Origin: Streptomyces sp. WAC 01529
GTDB lineage: Bacteria; Actinomycetota; Actinomycetes; Streptomycetales; Streptomycetaceae
Reading direction: 5' to 3'
NCBI RefSeq assembly: GCF_003945545.1
Contig: NZ_CP029617.1
Coordinates: 5,565,001-5,629,000, forward strand
Length of the DNA: 64,000 nt
A model generated the notes under the pieces. That model had not been told where the DNA came from. It saw nothing but the letters and a program-made list of their open reading frames with translations, and ran no database searches. The position numbers and the translations under genes are program-made. Of this stretch, positions 24,139 to 35,378 are shown piece after piece. The first letter of the stretch is position 1. Each line of letters opens with the position of its first letter.

Positions 24139-25764
24139 TCAGTGCCCGGCGCCCGCGGTCGCCTTGGGCAGCTCCTCCATGACGCCGGGGTCGCCCGCGT
24201 CCGCGGTGTAGTCCCCGGGGGAGGTCTCGTCGATGCCCTCCGGGGCCTTCAGCGCCTTCAGGACGAAGGTGAGGACCACGGTGACGATCACGTTCAGGAC
24301 GAACGCGGTGAGGCCGATGTAGCCGATCTCGCCGATGCCCGGGATCGTGTCGGACGAGCCGCCGAAGTGCTTCTGCGTCGGCGAGGCGACGCCGTACGCG
24401 GCCAGCGTGCCGTAGACCATGCCGACCGCCCAGCCCGCGAGCAGCGCCCAGCGGTGGAACCAGCGCGTGAACAGGCCGCCGACCAGCGCGGGCATCGTCT
24501 GCAGGATCCAGATGCCGCCCAGGAGCTGGAAGTTGATCGCGACGGTCTTGTCCATGGTGAGGACGAAGGCGAGCGCGCCGACCTTCACCAGCAGCGAGAC
24601 CAGCTTGGAGACCTTGGTCTCCTGGGCGGGTGTCGCGTCGGGCTTGATGAAGTCCTTGTAGATGTTGCGGGTGAAGAGGTTCGCGGCCGCGATCGACATG
24701 ATGGCCGCCGGGACCAGCGCGCCGATGCCGATGGCCGCGAACGCCACGCCCGTGAACCAGTCGGGGAACATGTCCTCGAACAGCTGCGGGATCGCCAACT
24801 GGCCGTTCTCCACCTTGATCCCGGCCGCGATCGCCATGAAGCCGAGCAGCGCGAGCAGGCCCAGCATCAGCGAGTACAGCGGCAGGATCGTGGTGTTGCG
24901 GCGGATCACGTCACGGCTCTTGGAGGAGAGCGTCGCCGTGATCGAGTGCGGGTACATGAAGAGCGCGAGGGCAGAGCCGAGCGCGAGCGTGGCGTACGTC
25001 CACTGCCCGGCCTCGGCGGGCGCGAGCGCGCCGCGCGGCTTGTCGGTCGCCGGGTTGGTCTGCGCGAAGGCGTCACCCGCCTTGGCGAAGATGTCGTCGA
25101 AGCCGCCGAGCTTGATCGGGATGTAGATGATCGCGACGACGATGACGAGGTAGATCAGCCCGTCCTTCACGAACGCGATCAGCGCGGGTGCGCGCAGCCC
25201 CGACGAGTAGGTGTACGCGGCGAGCACCGCGAAGGCGATCAGGAGCGGCAGATCCTTGATGAACCAGTTGGTGTCCGGGCCGCCGCCCACGCCCATGACG
25301 TCGAGGACCGCCTGGATGCCGACGAGTTGGAGGGCGATGTAGGGCATCGTCGCGAGGATGCCGGTGACCGCGACGGCCAGCGAGAGCCCCTTGGAGCCGA
25401 AGCGCCCGCGCACGAAGTCGGAGGTCGTCACATAGCCGTGCTTGTGCGAGACCGACCACAGGCGCGGCAGGAAGGTGAAGATCAGCGGATAGACGAGGAT
25501 CGTGTACGGCACCGCGAAGAACCCGGCCGCGCCCGCCGCGTAGATCGCCGCGGGGACGGCCACGAACGTATACGCGGTGTAGAGGTCGCCGCCGAGCAGG
25601 AACCATGTGACCCAGGTGCCGAACGACCGGCCGCCGAGGCCCCATTCGTCCAGGCTCTCGGTCTCGGCCTTGCGCCAGCGGGCGGCGAGGAAGCCCATGA
25701 CGGTGACCGCTATGAAGAAGAAGATGAAGACGGCGAGCGCGACGCCGTTGACTCCGCCGTTCAT
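24139..25764 (-). CDS. Sodium:solute symporter (SSS family)
   Basis: The 541-residue integral membrane protein has about 13 hydrophobic helices and SSS-family features (GGRSFGTWVTWFLLGGDLYTAYTF near the N terminus). It is the type paired with a small DUF3311 protein, which overlaps it by 4 bp upstream. Family members import monocarboxylates, proline, pantothenate or similar solutes with Na+; the substrate is not determined here. Proximity to cstA, a pyruvate transporter family, is suggestive of organic-acid uptake, but that is inference. Confidence 0.9.
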   Translation of the reverse strand: MNGGVNGVALAVFIFFFIAVTVMGFLAARWRKAETESLDEWGLGGRSFGTWVTWFLLGGDLYTAYTFVAVPAAIYAAGAAGFFAVPYTILVYPLIFTFLPRLWSVSHKHGYVTTSDFVRGRFGSKGLSLAVAVTGILATMPYIALQLVGIQAVLDVMGVGGGPDTNWFIKDLPLLIAFAVLAAYTYSSGLRAPALIAFVKDGLIYLVIVVAIIYIPIKLGGFDDIFAKAGDAFAQTNPATDKPRGALAPAEAGQWTYATLALGSALALFMYPHSITATLSSKSRDVIRRNTTILPLYSLMLGLLALLGFMAIAAGIKVENGQLAIPQLFEDMFPDWFTGVAFAAIGIGALVPAAIMSIAAANLFTRNIYKDFIKPDATPAQETKVSKLVSLLVKVGALAFVLTMDKTVAINFQLLGGIWILQTMPALVGGLFTRWFHRWALLAGWAVGMVYGTLAAYGVASPTQKHFGGSSDTIPGIGEIGYIGLTAFVLNVIVTVVLTFVLKALKAPEGIDETSPGDYTADAGDPGVMEELPKATAGAGH

Positions 25765-26015
25765 GACCGCGCACCTTCCTTGCGGGCGCGCTGGTCACGC
25801 TGCCACAGCTTGTACGCGATCATCGTGAGCAGGGTCGAGATGAGCACCCAGAGCATCTGGTACCAGTAGAAGAACGGGATGCCGATGAAGGTCGGTTCGA
25901 TCTTCGCGTACGAACCCACCCAGAGCATCGCCACGAAGGGTGCGACAAGGCAGGCCGCGATGACCACGCGGACCGGCGTGACCACCGGTCTGTTCACTTC
26001 AGGCGCATCTGACAT
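25761..26015 (-). CDS. DUF3311 small membrane protein
   Basis: The 84-residue protein has two transmembrane helices (about 20-40 and 55-75) separated by YAKIEPTFIGIPFFYWYQM, the DUF3311 signature. Such proteins are encoded next to SSS symporters and are thought to be small accessory subunits. The ATG at 26013-26015 has GGAG 7 nt upstream; a GTG 21 bp earlier is less well placed. The stop overlaps the symporter start (ATGA). The upstream region 26016-26136 carries an inverted repeat GTCCGT-ATA-ACGGAC (26095-26109). Confidence 0.88.
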   Translation of the reverse strand: MSDAPEVNRPVVTPVRVVIAACLVAPFVAMLWVGSYAKIEPTFIGIPFFYWYQMLWVLISTLLTMIAYKLWQRDQRARKEGARS

Positions 26016-26136
26016 GTCGCGGCTCCGTTCCCTCACTGATCCCGTGCTTGACGTGCGGGAAATCTAAGCCACGGTCTCGGTGTACGGAACCCCTGTCCGT
26101 ATAACGGACGTATGTCGGAGGGGTCGAACTCCCTGC

Positions 26137-26330
26137 TCAGCAGCAGCGGAACCCCTGGCGGGGATCCGACTCCTGGCGGTCCGTCCGCATACGCTCGAAC
26201 GCGCGGCGGCTGAGAACGGTCGCCGCCGGATGGTCCTTGCGCACGTGCGCCACGTACCGCTCGTACGCCGACTCGTCGGTCAGTTCGCGGACGTACCACC
26301 GCATCCAGCGCACGCCCCGCAGCAGCCAGG

Positions 26331-26334
<4 letters not shown>
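26137..26334 (-). CDS. YbdD/YjiX-family small protein
   Basis: The 65-residue protein matches the YbdD/YjiX (DUF466) family that is almost always encoded just after cstA. It contains the typical VRELTDESAYERYVAHVRKDHP stretch and ends with R-C-C. Its ATG overlaps the cstA stop by 4 bp, so the two are translated together. The role is not established; conserved pairing suggests an accessory subunit of the CstA transporter. Confidence 0.88.
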
Positions 26335-28481
<2,147 letters not shown>

Positions 28482-28581
28482 CGGGTCGTCCTCCCGTTCA
28501 TCGTGCGATGACGTGCGTCACGCGATGACGGGAGGAACGTAGAACAGGGAAGTGATCCGCGCCAGACCCCCGGTGCGCGGG

Positions 28582-29364
28582 TCAGTCCGTGGGGCGCTTG
28601 AGGCGGGCCACGAATTTGTAGCGGTCGCCGCGGTAGACCGAGCGGACCCACTCCACCGGCCGGCCCGCGGCGTCCAGCGAGTGCCGGGAGAGCAGCAGCA
28701 TCGGCAGGCCGACGTCGGTGCCGAGCAGGCCCGCCTCGCGCGGGGTGGCCAGCGAGGTCTCGATGGTCTCCTCGGCCTCGGCGAGATGGACGTCGTACAC
28801 CTCGGCGAGCGCGGTGTAGAGCGAGGTGTACTTGACCAGGGAGCGGCGCAGGGCGGGGAAGCGCTTGGCGGACAGGTGCGTGGTCTCGATGGCCATCGCC
28901 TCGCCGTTGGCCAGCCGCAGCCGCTCGATGCGCAGGACGCGGCTGCCCGCGCCGATGTCGAGCAGACCGGCGAGGGTGTCGTCGGCGGTGATGTAGCCGA
29001 CGTCCAGGAGCTGGGAGGTCGGCTCCAGGCCCTGGGCCCTCATGTCCTCGGTGTACGAGGTGAGTTGCAGTGCCTGGGAGACCTTCGGCTTGGCGACGAA
29101 GGTGCCCTTGCCCTGGATGCGCTCCAGGCGGCCCTCGACGACCAGCTCCTGGAGGGCCTGGCGGACCGTCGTGCGCGAGGTGTCGAACTCGGCGGCGAGC
29201 GTGCGCTCCGGGGGGACGGGGGTGCCGGGCGGCAGCGTCTCCGTCATGTCGAGCAAGTGCCGCTTCAGGCGGTAGTACTTGGGCACGCGCGCCGTCCGGC
29301 CGACGGTCGGGGCCTCCGCGGCTGCGCCCGCATCGGTCCCGGTACTGCCCGCTTCGGTGCCCAT
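28582..29364 (-). CDS. dasR: GntR/HutC-family global regulator DasR
   Basis: The 260-residue regulator has an N-terminal winged helix (PPERTLAAEFDTSRTTVRQALQ, about 65-90) and a C-terminal UTRA effector domain. It is nearly identical in the core to S. coelicolor DasR, which binds glucosamine-6-P-type ligands and controls chitin/GlcNAc use and development. The ATG at 29362-29364 has GGGAAGG upstream. The gene diverges from dasA, and candidate DasR sites are present at dasA, nagB and near 37.06 kb, so the local regulon is evident. Confidence 0.96.
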   Translation of the reverse strand: MGTEAGSTGTDAGAAAEAPTVGRTARVPKYYRLKRHLLDMTETLPPGTPVPPERTLAAEFDTSRTTVRQALQELVVEGRLERIQGKGTFVAKPKVSQALQLTSYTEDMRAQGLEPTSQLLDVGYITADDTLAGLLDIGAGSRVLRIERLRLANGEAMAIETTHLSAKRFPALRRSLVKYTSLYTALAEVYDVHLAEAEETIETSLATPREAGLLGTDVGLPMLLLSRHSLDAAGRPVEWVRSVYRGDRYKFVARLKRPTD

Positions 29365-29510
29365 GGCCTGCCTTCCCGGCTCCTGTGCTGCTGCCGTCAC
29401 CGGCTCCTCCGTCTGTCGCGGCTCACATCGTGGCACGGTACGGGCCGAGCAGGCTTTGCCCGCTCAGGTGTCGGTCCGATAACGGACGTGACAGCCCTTC
29501 TTATACACCC

Positions 29511-29561
29511 TTGACACCCCTAAAGGTCTAGGCCAAGCTCCCCGTACTGGTCTACACCATT
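29511..29561 (+). promoter_or_regulatory. dasA promoter region with two DasR (dre) sites
   Basis: ACTGGTCTACACCATT (29546-29561) matches the palindromic dre consensus at all but one position. AAAGGTCTAGGCCAAG (29522-29537) is a weaker second match. TTGACA at 29511-29516 is a possible -35, which would put the weaker dre over the spacer and -10 region. Both sites lie upstream of the dasA GTG. Confidence 0.85.
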
Positions 29562-29650
29562 AAAGACCAGGTTCCAGTCCCACGGGCAGATCTCGGTCCA
29601 TTCGGTCGCTGCGGGTGGGGGGTTGACTGGCATCCCTTGAGGAGGGTGAC

Positions 29651-30925
29651 GTGAAGCGCAAGCTCATAGCGGCCATCGGTGTCGCGGGCATGTTGGTCTC
29701 GGTCGCGGCCTGCGGCAGTGACGACGGGGACAAGAAGTCCGGCGGGGCCGACGGCTTCAAGGGCGAGACGCTGACGCTCTGGGCGATGGACGGTTCGACG
29801 CCGGACAAGTGGCAGAAGGATGTCACGGCGGCCTTCGAGAAGAAGACCGGCGCGAAGCTGAAGTTCGAGGTCCAGCAGTGGAACGGCATCCAGCAGAAGC
29901 TGACCACGGCCCTCTCCGAGGAGAACCCGCCGGACGTCTTCGAGATCGGCAACACCCAGACCGCCGCGTACGCCAAGACGGGCGGCCTCGCCGAGCTGGG
30001 TGACCTCAAGGAGTCGATCGGCGCCGACTGGACCGACTCCATGAACAAGGCCTCCGTCGTCGACGGCAAGCAGTACGCCGCCCCGTGGTTCGTCCTCAAC
30101 CGCGTGGTGATCTACAACAAGAAGATCTGGGCCGAGGCCGGCATCAAGGACACCCCCAAGACCCGCGCCGAGTTCCTCAAGGACCTCAAGCAGATCGGCG
30201 AGAAGACCGACGCCGAGCCGATCTACATGCCGGGCCAGTTCTGGTACCACTTCGTCGGCCTGACCATCGGCGAGGGCGCCGAGCTGGTCAAGAAGGACGG
30301 CGACAAGTACGTCTCCAACCTCGGTGACCCCAAGGTCGCCAAGGCCATGAAGACGTACCAGGAGTTCCAGAAGCTCTCCAAGGCCCCCAAGAACAAGGAC
30401 GAGGCCACGCCGCAGCAGGGCGAGGTCTTCGGCAAGGGCAAGACCGCCACGTTCATCGGCATGCCGTGGGAGGCCGACCTGGCCATCAAGGCCGACAAGA
30501 AGATCGCGAAGGACATCGGCTACTTCACGATCCCGGGCGCCACGGCGGACAAGCCCGAGGGCGTCTTCCTCGGCGGCTCCAACCTCGCCATCGCCGCGAC
30601 CAGCAAGAAGCAGGAGCTGGCCAAGGAGTTCCTGAAGATCGCGCTGTCGGACAAGTTCGAGGGTCAGTTCGCCAAGGAAGGCGGCGTCATCCCGAACAAG
30701 GAGTCCCTGAAGTCTTCGCTCGCGGGCAACCCGGCCGCCAAGGCCATGTCCCCCGCCACCCCCGGCGGCGGCATCACCCCGCTGATCCCGGAGTGGGGCG
30801 CGGTCGAGAACCCGCCGAACCCGATCAAGAACTACATGACCGCGGTGCTCAACGGTAAGTCGCCCGCGGCCGCCGCCGAGCAGGTCGAGGGCGAGCTGAA
30901 CAAGCGCCTGTCGCAGAAGCAGTAG
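29651..30925 (+). CDS. dasA: DasA, chitobiose/GlcNAc-oligomer-binding lipoprotein
   Basis: The 424-residue ABC solute-binding protein has a lipoprotein signal peptide with lipobox VAAC (Cys21), followed by a family 1 sugar-binding fold. It should capture N,N'-diacetylchitobiose outside the membrane and deliver it to DasBC. The GTG start is preceded by GGAGGG. A GC-rich hairpin follows the stop, before dasB. The ATPase (MsiK in Streptomyces) is encoded elsewhere. Confidence 0.95.
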   Translation: MKRKLIAAIGVAGMLVSVAACGSDDGDKKSGGADGFKGETLTLWAMDGSTPDKWQKDVTAAFEKKTGAKLKFEVQQWNGIQQKLTTALSEENPPDVFEIGNTQTAAYAKTGGLAELGDLKESIGADWTDSMNKASVVDGKQYAAPWFVLNRVVIYNKKIWAEAGIKDTPKTRAEFLKDLKQIGEKTDAEPIYMPGQFWYHFVGLTIGEGAELVKKDGDKYVSNLGDPKVAKAMKTYQEFQKLSKAPKNKDEATPQQGEVFGKGKTATFIGMPWEADLAIKADKKIAKDIGYFTIPGATADKPEGVFLGGSNLAIAATSKKQELAKEFLKIALSDKFEGQFAKEGGVIPNKESLKSSLAGNPAAKAMSPATPGGGITPLIPEWGAVENPPNPIKNYMTAVLNGKSPAAAAEQVEGELNKRLSQKQ

Positions 30926-30940
30926 ACGGCACCTCCCTTG

Positions 30941-30977
30941 CCGGGGGCGGCGGGTGAGATGCCCTCGCCGCCCCCGG
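30941..30977 (+). terminator. Intercistronic hairpin between dasA and dasB
   Basis: A perfect 12-bp GC stem (30941-30952 with 30966-30977) lies 15 bp after dasA. In binding-protein operons such hairpins act as partial terminators or RNA stabilisers that make the binding protein more abundant than the permeases. Confidence 0.65.
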
Positions 30978-30981
30978 CTCA

Positions 30982-31029
30982 CCTCTGCGTTCCGCGCAGC
31001 CCACGCCTCTGCGTACCGCGATGCCCACG
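30982..31029. repeat. 24-bp tandem duplication before dasB
   Basis: Copies at 30982-31005 and 31006-31029 differ at three positions. The second contains an ATG (31021-31023) that is absent from the first, so that ATG is unlikely to be the ancestral dasB start. Confidence 0.8.
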
Positions 31030-31044
31030 AAAGAGATGGCGAGC

Positions 31045-32034
31045 ATGACCGTGCAGAAGACCGAACGGCCGCCCTCCGGCCCGACGGAGGTGCAGACTCC
31101 GGACGGCGGACCACGACCACGTGGCCCGCGCAGGGGCCCAGGACGTCTCGCCGGCCTGACGCCCTATCTGCTCCTGGCCCCCGCGATCGTCGCCACCCTG
31201 CTGCTGCTCGGCTGGCCGCTGGTGACCAACGGGATGCTGTCGTTCCAGAACCTCAACATGAGGCAGTTCATCCTGCACCTCACGGAGTGGAACGGATTCG
31301 ACAACTACAAGGAGGTCCTCACCGGCGAGGACTTCTGGCGGGTCACCGGCCGCTCGGTCGTCTTCACCGCGGCCAACGTCGTACTCATCATGATCCTCGG
31401 CACGCTGGTCGGCCTGCTCCTGGCCCGCCTCGGCCGCAAGATGCGCACGCTGCTCATGGTCGGCCTCGTGCTGGCCTGGGCGATGCCCGTCGTCGCCTCG
31501 ACCACCGTCTACCAATGGCTCTTCGCGCAGCGCTTCGGCGTCGTCAACTGGGTACTCGCCAAGATCGGCTTCGAGTCGATGGCCGACCACGACTGGCTGG
31601 CCACGCAGTACTCGACCTTCTTCGTGGTGCTGCTCCTGATCGTCTGGCAGTCGATCCCCTTCGTGGCGATCAACCTCTACGCGGCCACCACGACCATCCC
31701 CAAGGAGCTGTACGAGGCCGCCTCGCTGGACGGCGCCGGGGCCTGGAAGCAGTTCACCTCGGTCACCATGCCGTACCTGCGGCCCTTCCTCTACGCCACG
31801 ACGTTCCTGGAGATCATCTGGGTCTTCAAGGCGTTCGTGCAGGTCTTCACGCTCAACGAGGGCGGCCCTGACCGGCTCACCGAGATCCTGCCCGTCTACG
31901 CCTACATCGAGGGCATGGGCAACCAGCACTTCGGCATGGGCGCGGCGATCGCGCTGCTCACCATCGTCATCCTGCTGGCCATCACCTCGTACTACCTGCG
32001 GATCGTGCTCAAGCAAGAGGAGGACGAGCTGTGA
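31045..32034 (+). CDS. dasB: DasB, ABC sugar permease
   Basis: This is an inner-membrane permease with six helices and the EAA loop (YEAASLDGAGAWKQFTSVTMPYLRP) that contacts the ATPase. It forms the chitobiose importer with DasA and DasC. Three in-frame ATGs are possible (31021, 31036 and 31045). The last has a GAAAGAG site about 9 nt upstream, and the first lies in a tandem duplication, so I chose 31045. The stop overlaps the dasC start (GTGA). Confidence 0.92.
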   Translation: MTVQKTERPPSGPTEVQTPDGGPRPRGPRRGPGRLAGLTPYLLLAPAIVATLLLLGWPLVTNGMLSFQNLNMRQFILHLTEWNGFDNYKEVLTGEDFWRVTGRSVVFTAANVVLIMILGTLVGLLLARLGRKMRTLLMVGLVLAWAMPVVASTTVYQWLFAQRFGVVNWVLAKIGFESMADHDWLATQYSTFFVVLLLIVWQSIPFVAINLYAATTTIPKELYEAASLDGAGAWKQFTSVTMPYLRPFLYATTFLEIIWVFKAFVQVFTLNEGGPDRLTEILPVYAYIEGMGNQHFGMGAAIALLTIVILLAITSYYLRIVLKQEEDEL

Positions 32035-32861
32035 AGCGCTCGCCGCTGGGCCGGATCTGGCCCAATCTGACCGCCGTCGTTCTCTTCCTGATCTTCGTCT
32101 TCCCCGTCTACTGGATGTTCGCGACGGCGTTCAAGCCGGCCGGCGACATCCTCAGCGAGGACCCGGTCTGGTTCCCGACCGACGCCACGCTCGAACACTT
32201 CAAGACGGCGATGGACGCCGACCACTTCTGGACGATGGTCGGCAACTCGATCACCGTCACGGCCGGCGCGGTCGTCTTCTCGCTCATCATCGGCGTCACC
32301 GCGGCGTTCGCCCTCGCGCGGATGCGCTTCAAGGGACGGCGCGGCTTCATCATCGGCTTCATGCTCGCCCAGATGGCGCCTTGGGAAGTCATGGTCATCG
32401 CGATCTACATGATCGTGCGCGACGCGGACATGCTGAACAGCCTGATCCCGCTCACCCTCTTCTACATGGTGATGATCCTGCCCTTCACCCTCCTGACGCT
32501 GCGCGGCTTCGTCGCCGCCGTGCCCAAGGAGCTGGAGGAGTCCGCCATGGTCGACGGCTGTACGCGCATGCAGGCCTTCCGCCGGGTGATCCTGCCGCTG
32601 CTCGCGCCGGGCCTGATGTCGACCTCGCTCTTCGGCTTCATCACCGCCTGGAACGAGTTCCCGCTGGTCCTCGTGCTCAACAAGGAAGCGGACGCCAAGA
32701 CCCTGCCGGTGTGGCTCTCCAGCTTCCAGACCGCCTTCGGCGACGACTGGGGCGCCACGATGGCCGCGGCCTCGCTCTTCGCCCTCCCCATCCTGATCCT
32801 CTTCGTCTTCCTGCAGCGCAGGGCCGTCAGCGGCCTGGCCGATGGCGCAGTGAAGGGATAA
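32031..32861 (+). CDS. dasC: DasC, ABC sugar permease
   Basis: The 276-residue partner permease has six helices, with the EAA loop reading EESAMVDGCTRMQAFRRVILPLLAPG. It is coupled to dasB by a GTGA overlap and followed after 6 bp by nagZ, so uptake and hydrolysis of the disaccharide are encoded in one operon. Control is expected through the dre sites at dasA. Confidence 0.93.
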   Translation: MKRSPLGRIWPNLTAVVLFLIFVFPVYWMFATAFKPAGDILSEDPVWFPTDATLEHFKTAMDADHFWTMVGNSITVTAGAVVFSLIIGVTAAFALARMRFKGRRGFIIGFMLAQMAPWEVMVIAIYMIVRDADMLNSLIPLTLFYMVMILPFTLLTLRGFVAAVPKELEESAMVDGCTRMQAFRRVILPLLAPGLMSTSLFGFITAWNEFPLVLVLNKEADAKTLPVWLSSFQTAFGDDWGATMAAASLFALPILILFVFLQRRAVSGLADGAVKG

Positions 32862-32867
32862 CGCCTG

Positions 32868-34364
32868 ATGACGACACTTGCCACGCCCGCCGGGGACACG
32901 CTCACCCGCAACGCCCTGGCCGTCCTCCAGCCCGGCTTCGACGGCACCACCGCACCGGAGTGGCTGCGCCGCAGGATCGGCGAAGGCCTCGCCTCCGTCG
33001 GCCTGTTCGGCCGCAACGTCGAGACCGCCGAGCAGGTCGCCGCCCTCACCGCGCAGCTGCGGGCCGAACGCGACGACCTGCTGGTCGCCATCGACGAGGA
33101 GAGCGGCGACGTCACCCGCCTGGAGGTGCGCACCGGCTCCTCCTACCCGGGCAACCACGCACTCGGCGCCGTCGACGACACCGCGCTCACCCGTGACGTG
33201 GCCGCCGACCTCGGCCGCCGCCTGGCCGCCTGCGGCATCAACTTCAACTGGGCGCCGTCCGCCGACGTCAACGCCAACCCCGACAACCCCGTCATCGGAG
33301 TACGTTCCTTCGGCGCGGACCCCCTCCTCGTCGCCCGGCACACCGCCGCGTACATCGAGGGCATGCAGTCGTCCGGCGTCGCCACCTCCGCCAAGCACTT
33401 CCCGGGGCACGGCGACACGGCGATCGACTCGCACCACTCCGTGCCGGTCATCGACGTCGACCGGGACGTGCTGAACTCCCGCGACCTCGCGCCGTTCCGC
33501 GCCGCCCTCGCCGCCGGCACGCGGGCCGTGATGAGCGCCCACATCCTCGCCCCCGCCCTGGACCCGGAGAACCCCGGGACGGTCTCCCGCCGCATCCTCA
33601 CCGACCTCCTGCGCGGGGAACTCGGCTACGACGGCCTGATCGTCACCGACGGCATGGACATGGAGGCCATCGCGGGCCGCTACGGCTTCGAGCGCGGCTG
33701 CGTCCTCGCCGTCGCCGCGGGCGCCGACGCGATCTGTGTGGGCGGCGGCCCCTCGGACGAGGGCACCGTCCTGCGACTGCGGGACGCCTTCGTCGCGGCG
33801 GTGCGCTCGGGCGAACTGCCCGAGGAACGTCTGGCCGACGCCGCGGACCGCGTGCGGACCCTGGCGGGCTGGGCTTCCGTGTCGGGCGCGGCCGAGCGTT
33901 CGGGGGGCGCGCCCGACACCGGAATCGGCCTGATCGCGGCCCGCCGCGCGCTGACGGTCACCCGCGGCGAGACCTACGCGGCCCCGGTCACCGAGCCTCC
34001 CTACGTCGCCACCTTCACCCCGCTCCCGAACATCGCGGTCGGCGACGAGACCCCATGGGGCGTCACCGCCGAGCTGGAACGCCGCCTCCCCGGCACGGCG
34101 TCGGGCAGCTTCTCCGGCGCCGCGGCGGGCGCGGAGGCCCTGGCGGCGGCGGGTCAGCGCCGCATCATCGCGGTGGTCCGCGACGAGCACCGCCACGCGT
34201 GGATGTCCTCGGCGGTACGCACCCTCGTGGCATCCCGCCCCGACACCGTGGTGGTGGAGATGGGCGTCCCCCAGTCCACCCCGACCGGCGCCCTCCACAT
34301 CGCGACGCGGGGCGCGGCGCGAGTCTGCGGCGAGGCGGCGGCGGAGGTCATCACCGGCGGCTGA
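32868..34364 (+). CDS. nagZ: GH3 beta-N-acetylhexosaminidase (NagZ-like)
   Basis: The 498-residue intracellular GH3 enzyme has the KHFPGHGDTAIDSH loop that carries the NagZ-type catalytic His/Asp and the nucleophile in VTDGMDMEAI. It probably hydrolyses imported chitobiose to GlcNAc inside the cell; a role in recycling cell-wall GlcNAc-anhydroMurNAc is also possible. The C-terminal part (about 330-498) is an added domain beyond the minimal NagZ barrel. No signal peptide is present. It is the last gene of the das operon. Confidence 0.9.
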   Translation: MTTLATPAGDTLTRNALAVLQPGFDGTTAPEWLRRRIGEGLASVGLFGRNVETAEQVAALTAQLRAERDDLLVAIDEESGDVTRLEVRTGSSYPGNHALGAVDDTALTRDVAADLGRRLAACGINFNWAPSADVNANPDNPVIGVRSFGADPLLVARHTAAYIEGMQSSGVATSAKHFPGHGDTAIDSHHSVPVIDVDRDVLNSRDLAPFRAALAAGTRAVMSAHILAPALDPENPGTVSRRILTDLLRGELGYDGLIVTDGMDMEAIAGRYGFERGCVLAVAAGADAICVGGGPSDEGTVLRLRDAFVAAVRSGELPEERLADAADRVRTLAGWASVSGAAERSGGAPDTGIGLIAARRALTVTRGETYAAPVTEPPYVATFTPLPNIAVGDETPWGVTAELERRLPGTASGSFSGAAAGAEALAAAGQRRIIAVVRDEHRHAWMSSAVRTLVASRPDTVVVEMGVPQSTPTGALHIATRGAARVCGEAAAEVITGG

Positions 34365-34456
34365 CGGCCGACGGCTGACGACTGAGACCGACGGCTGACG
34401 GCTGGCGGCCGAGGACTGACGGCGCCGCCTGCTGATGGGCCTCCGGCTGATGGCCG

Positions 34457-34484
34457 GCGGTCGGCGATATGCGGTCGGCGATAT
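34457..34484. repeat. 14-bp tandem repeat after nagZ
   Basis: GCGGTCGGCGATAT occurs twice without interruption (34457-34470 and 34471-34484), within a stretch from 34365 rich in short degenerate copies of GACGGCTGAC. The stretch is non-coding. Confidence 0.7.
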
Positions 34485-34524
34485 GACGAGGGGGCGCACC
34501 CGGCCGGGTGCGCCCCCTCGTCAT
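34483..34524. terminator. 42-bp perfect palindrome between nagZ and nagB
   Basis: The two 21-nt arms (34483-34503 and 34504-34524) are exact reverse complements with no spacer. It lies between convergent genes, 13 bp from the nagB stop, and is probably a bidirectional terminator. Confidence 0.85.
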
Positions 34525-34537
34525 GAGCGGAATGCTC

Positions 34538-35323
34538 TTACAGGCCCTGCCACCCCGGCTTGGCGGCGTAGGTCTGCCGGAAGTAGTCCGCGAGCTTCAG
34601 CTTGGAGGCGGCGGCCTCGTCGACGACGACCGTGGCATGCGGATGCAGCTGAAGCGCCGACGCCGGAACGACCGAGGCGACCGGCCCCTCCACCGTCGCC
34701 GCCACCGCGTCCGCCTTGCCCTCACCCGTGGCCAGCAGCACCAGGTGCCGCGCCTCCAGGATCGTCCCGATGCCCTGGGTGATGACGTGGTGGGGGACCT
34801 GCTCGATGTCCCCGTCGAAGAAGCGCGCGTTGTCCACCCGCGTCTGCTCGGTCAGCGTCTTGATGCGCGTACGCGAGGCGAGCGAGGAGCAGGGCTCGTT
34901 GAACCCGATGTGCCCGTCGGTCCCGATCCCAAGGAGCTGGAGGTCGACCCCGCCGGCCTCGCCGAGCGCCTTGTCGTACGCCTCGCACGCCGCCTGCACG
35001 TCCTCGGCGCTGCCGTCGGGGCCCATGAAGGAGGCCTCGCCCAGCCCGAGCGGCTCGACGACCTCGCGCAGCACCACGGAGCGGTACGACTCGGGGTGCC
35101 CGACCGGCAGCCCCACATACTCGTCGAGCTGGCAGATCCGCGCCCGCGAGGCGTCCACGGCACCAGCGGCGACCTTGGCGGCCAGCGCCTCATAGGTGGG
35201 CAGGGGAGTGGATCCGGTGGCGACACCGAGCAGGGCGTCAGGCTTACGGCGCACCAGGGCGGCCATGGCCTCCGCGATGAGCTCGCCGCCTGCCTTGGCG
35301 TCCGGGACGATGACAACTTCCAC
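34538..35323 (-). CDS. nagB: Glucosamine-6-phosphate deaminase
   Basis: The 261-residue enzyme converts glucosamine-6-phosphate to fructose-6-phosphate and ammonia, feeding aminosugar carbon to glycolysis. Conserved features are LGVATGSTPLPTY (phosphate loop), QLDEYVGL with a catalytic Asp, and GIGTDGHIGFNEP with the catalytic His. The GTG at 35321-35323 gives MEVVIVPDAK, matching family starts; the site upstream is weak. A DasR site lies 40 bp upstream. Confidence 0.95.
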   Translation of the reverse strand: MEVVIVPDAKAGGELIAEAMAALVRRKPDALLGVATGSTPLPTYEALAAKVAAGAVDASRARICQLDEYVGLPVGHPESYRSVVLREVVEPLGLGEASFMGPDGSAEDVQAACEAYDKALGEAGGVDLQLLGIGTDGHIGFNEPCSSLASRTRIKTLTEQTRVDNARFFDGDIEQVPHHVITQGIGTILEARHLVLLATGEGKADAVAATVEGPVASVVPASALQLHPHATVVVDEAAASKLKLADYFRQTYAAKPGWQGL

Positions 35324-35362
35324 GCTGGGCCTGCCGATCTGGAGAGGGGACTCAAGAGGACT

Positions 35363-35378
35363 GGTGGTATAGACCAAT
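35363..35378 (-). promoter_or_regulatory. DasR (dre) site at nagB
   Basis: TGGTATAGACCA (35365-35376) within the 16-bp window matches the dre core TGGTCTAGACCA at 11 of 12 positions. Known DasR control of nagB supports the assignment. Confidence 0.78.

Noticed and set aside
31992..34499. Minus-strand frame of 835 codons opposite dasC and nagZ
   Set aside because: It is antisense to two confident genes and contains no recognisable domain.
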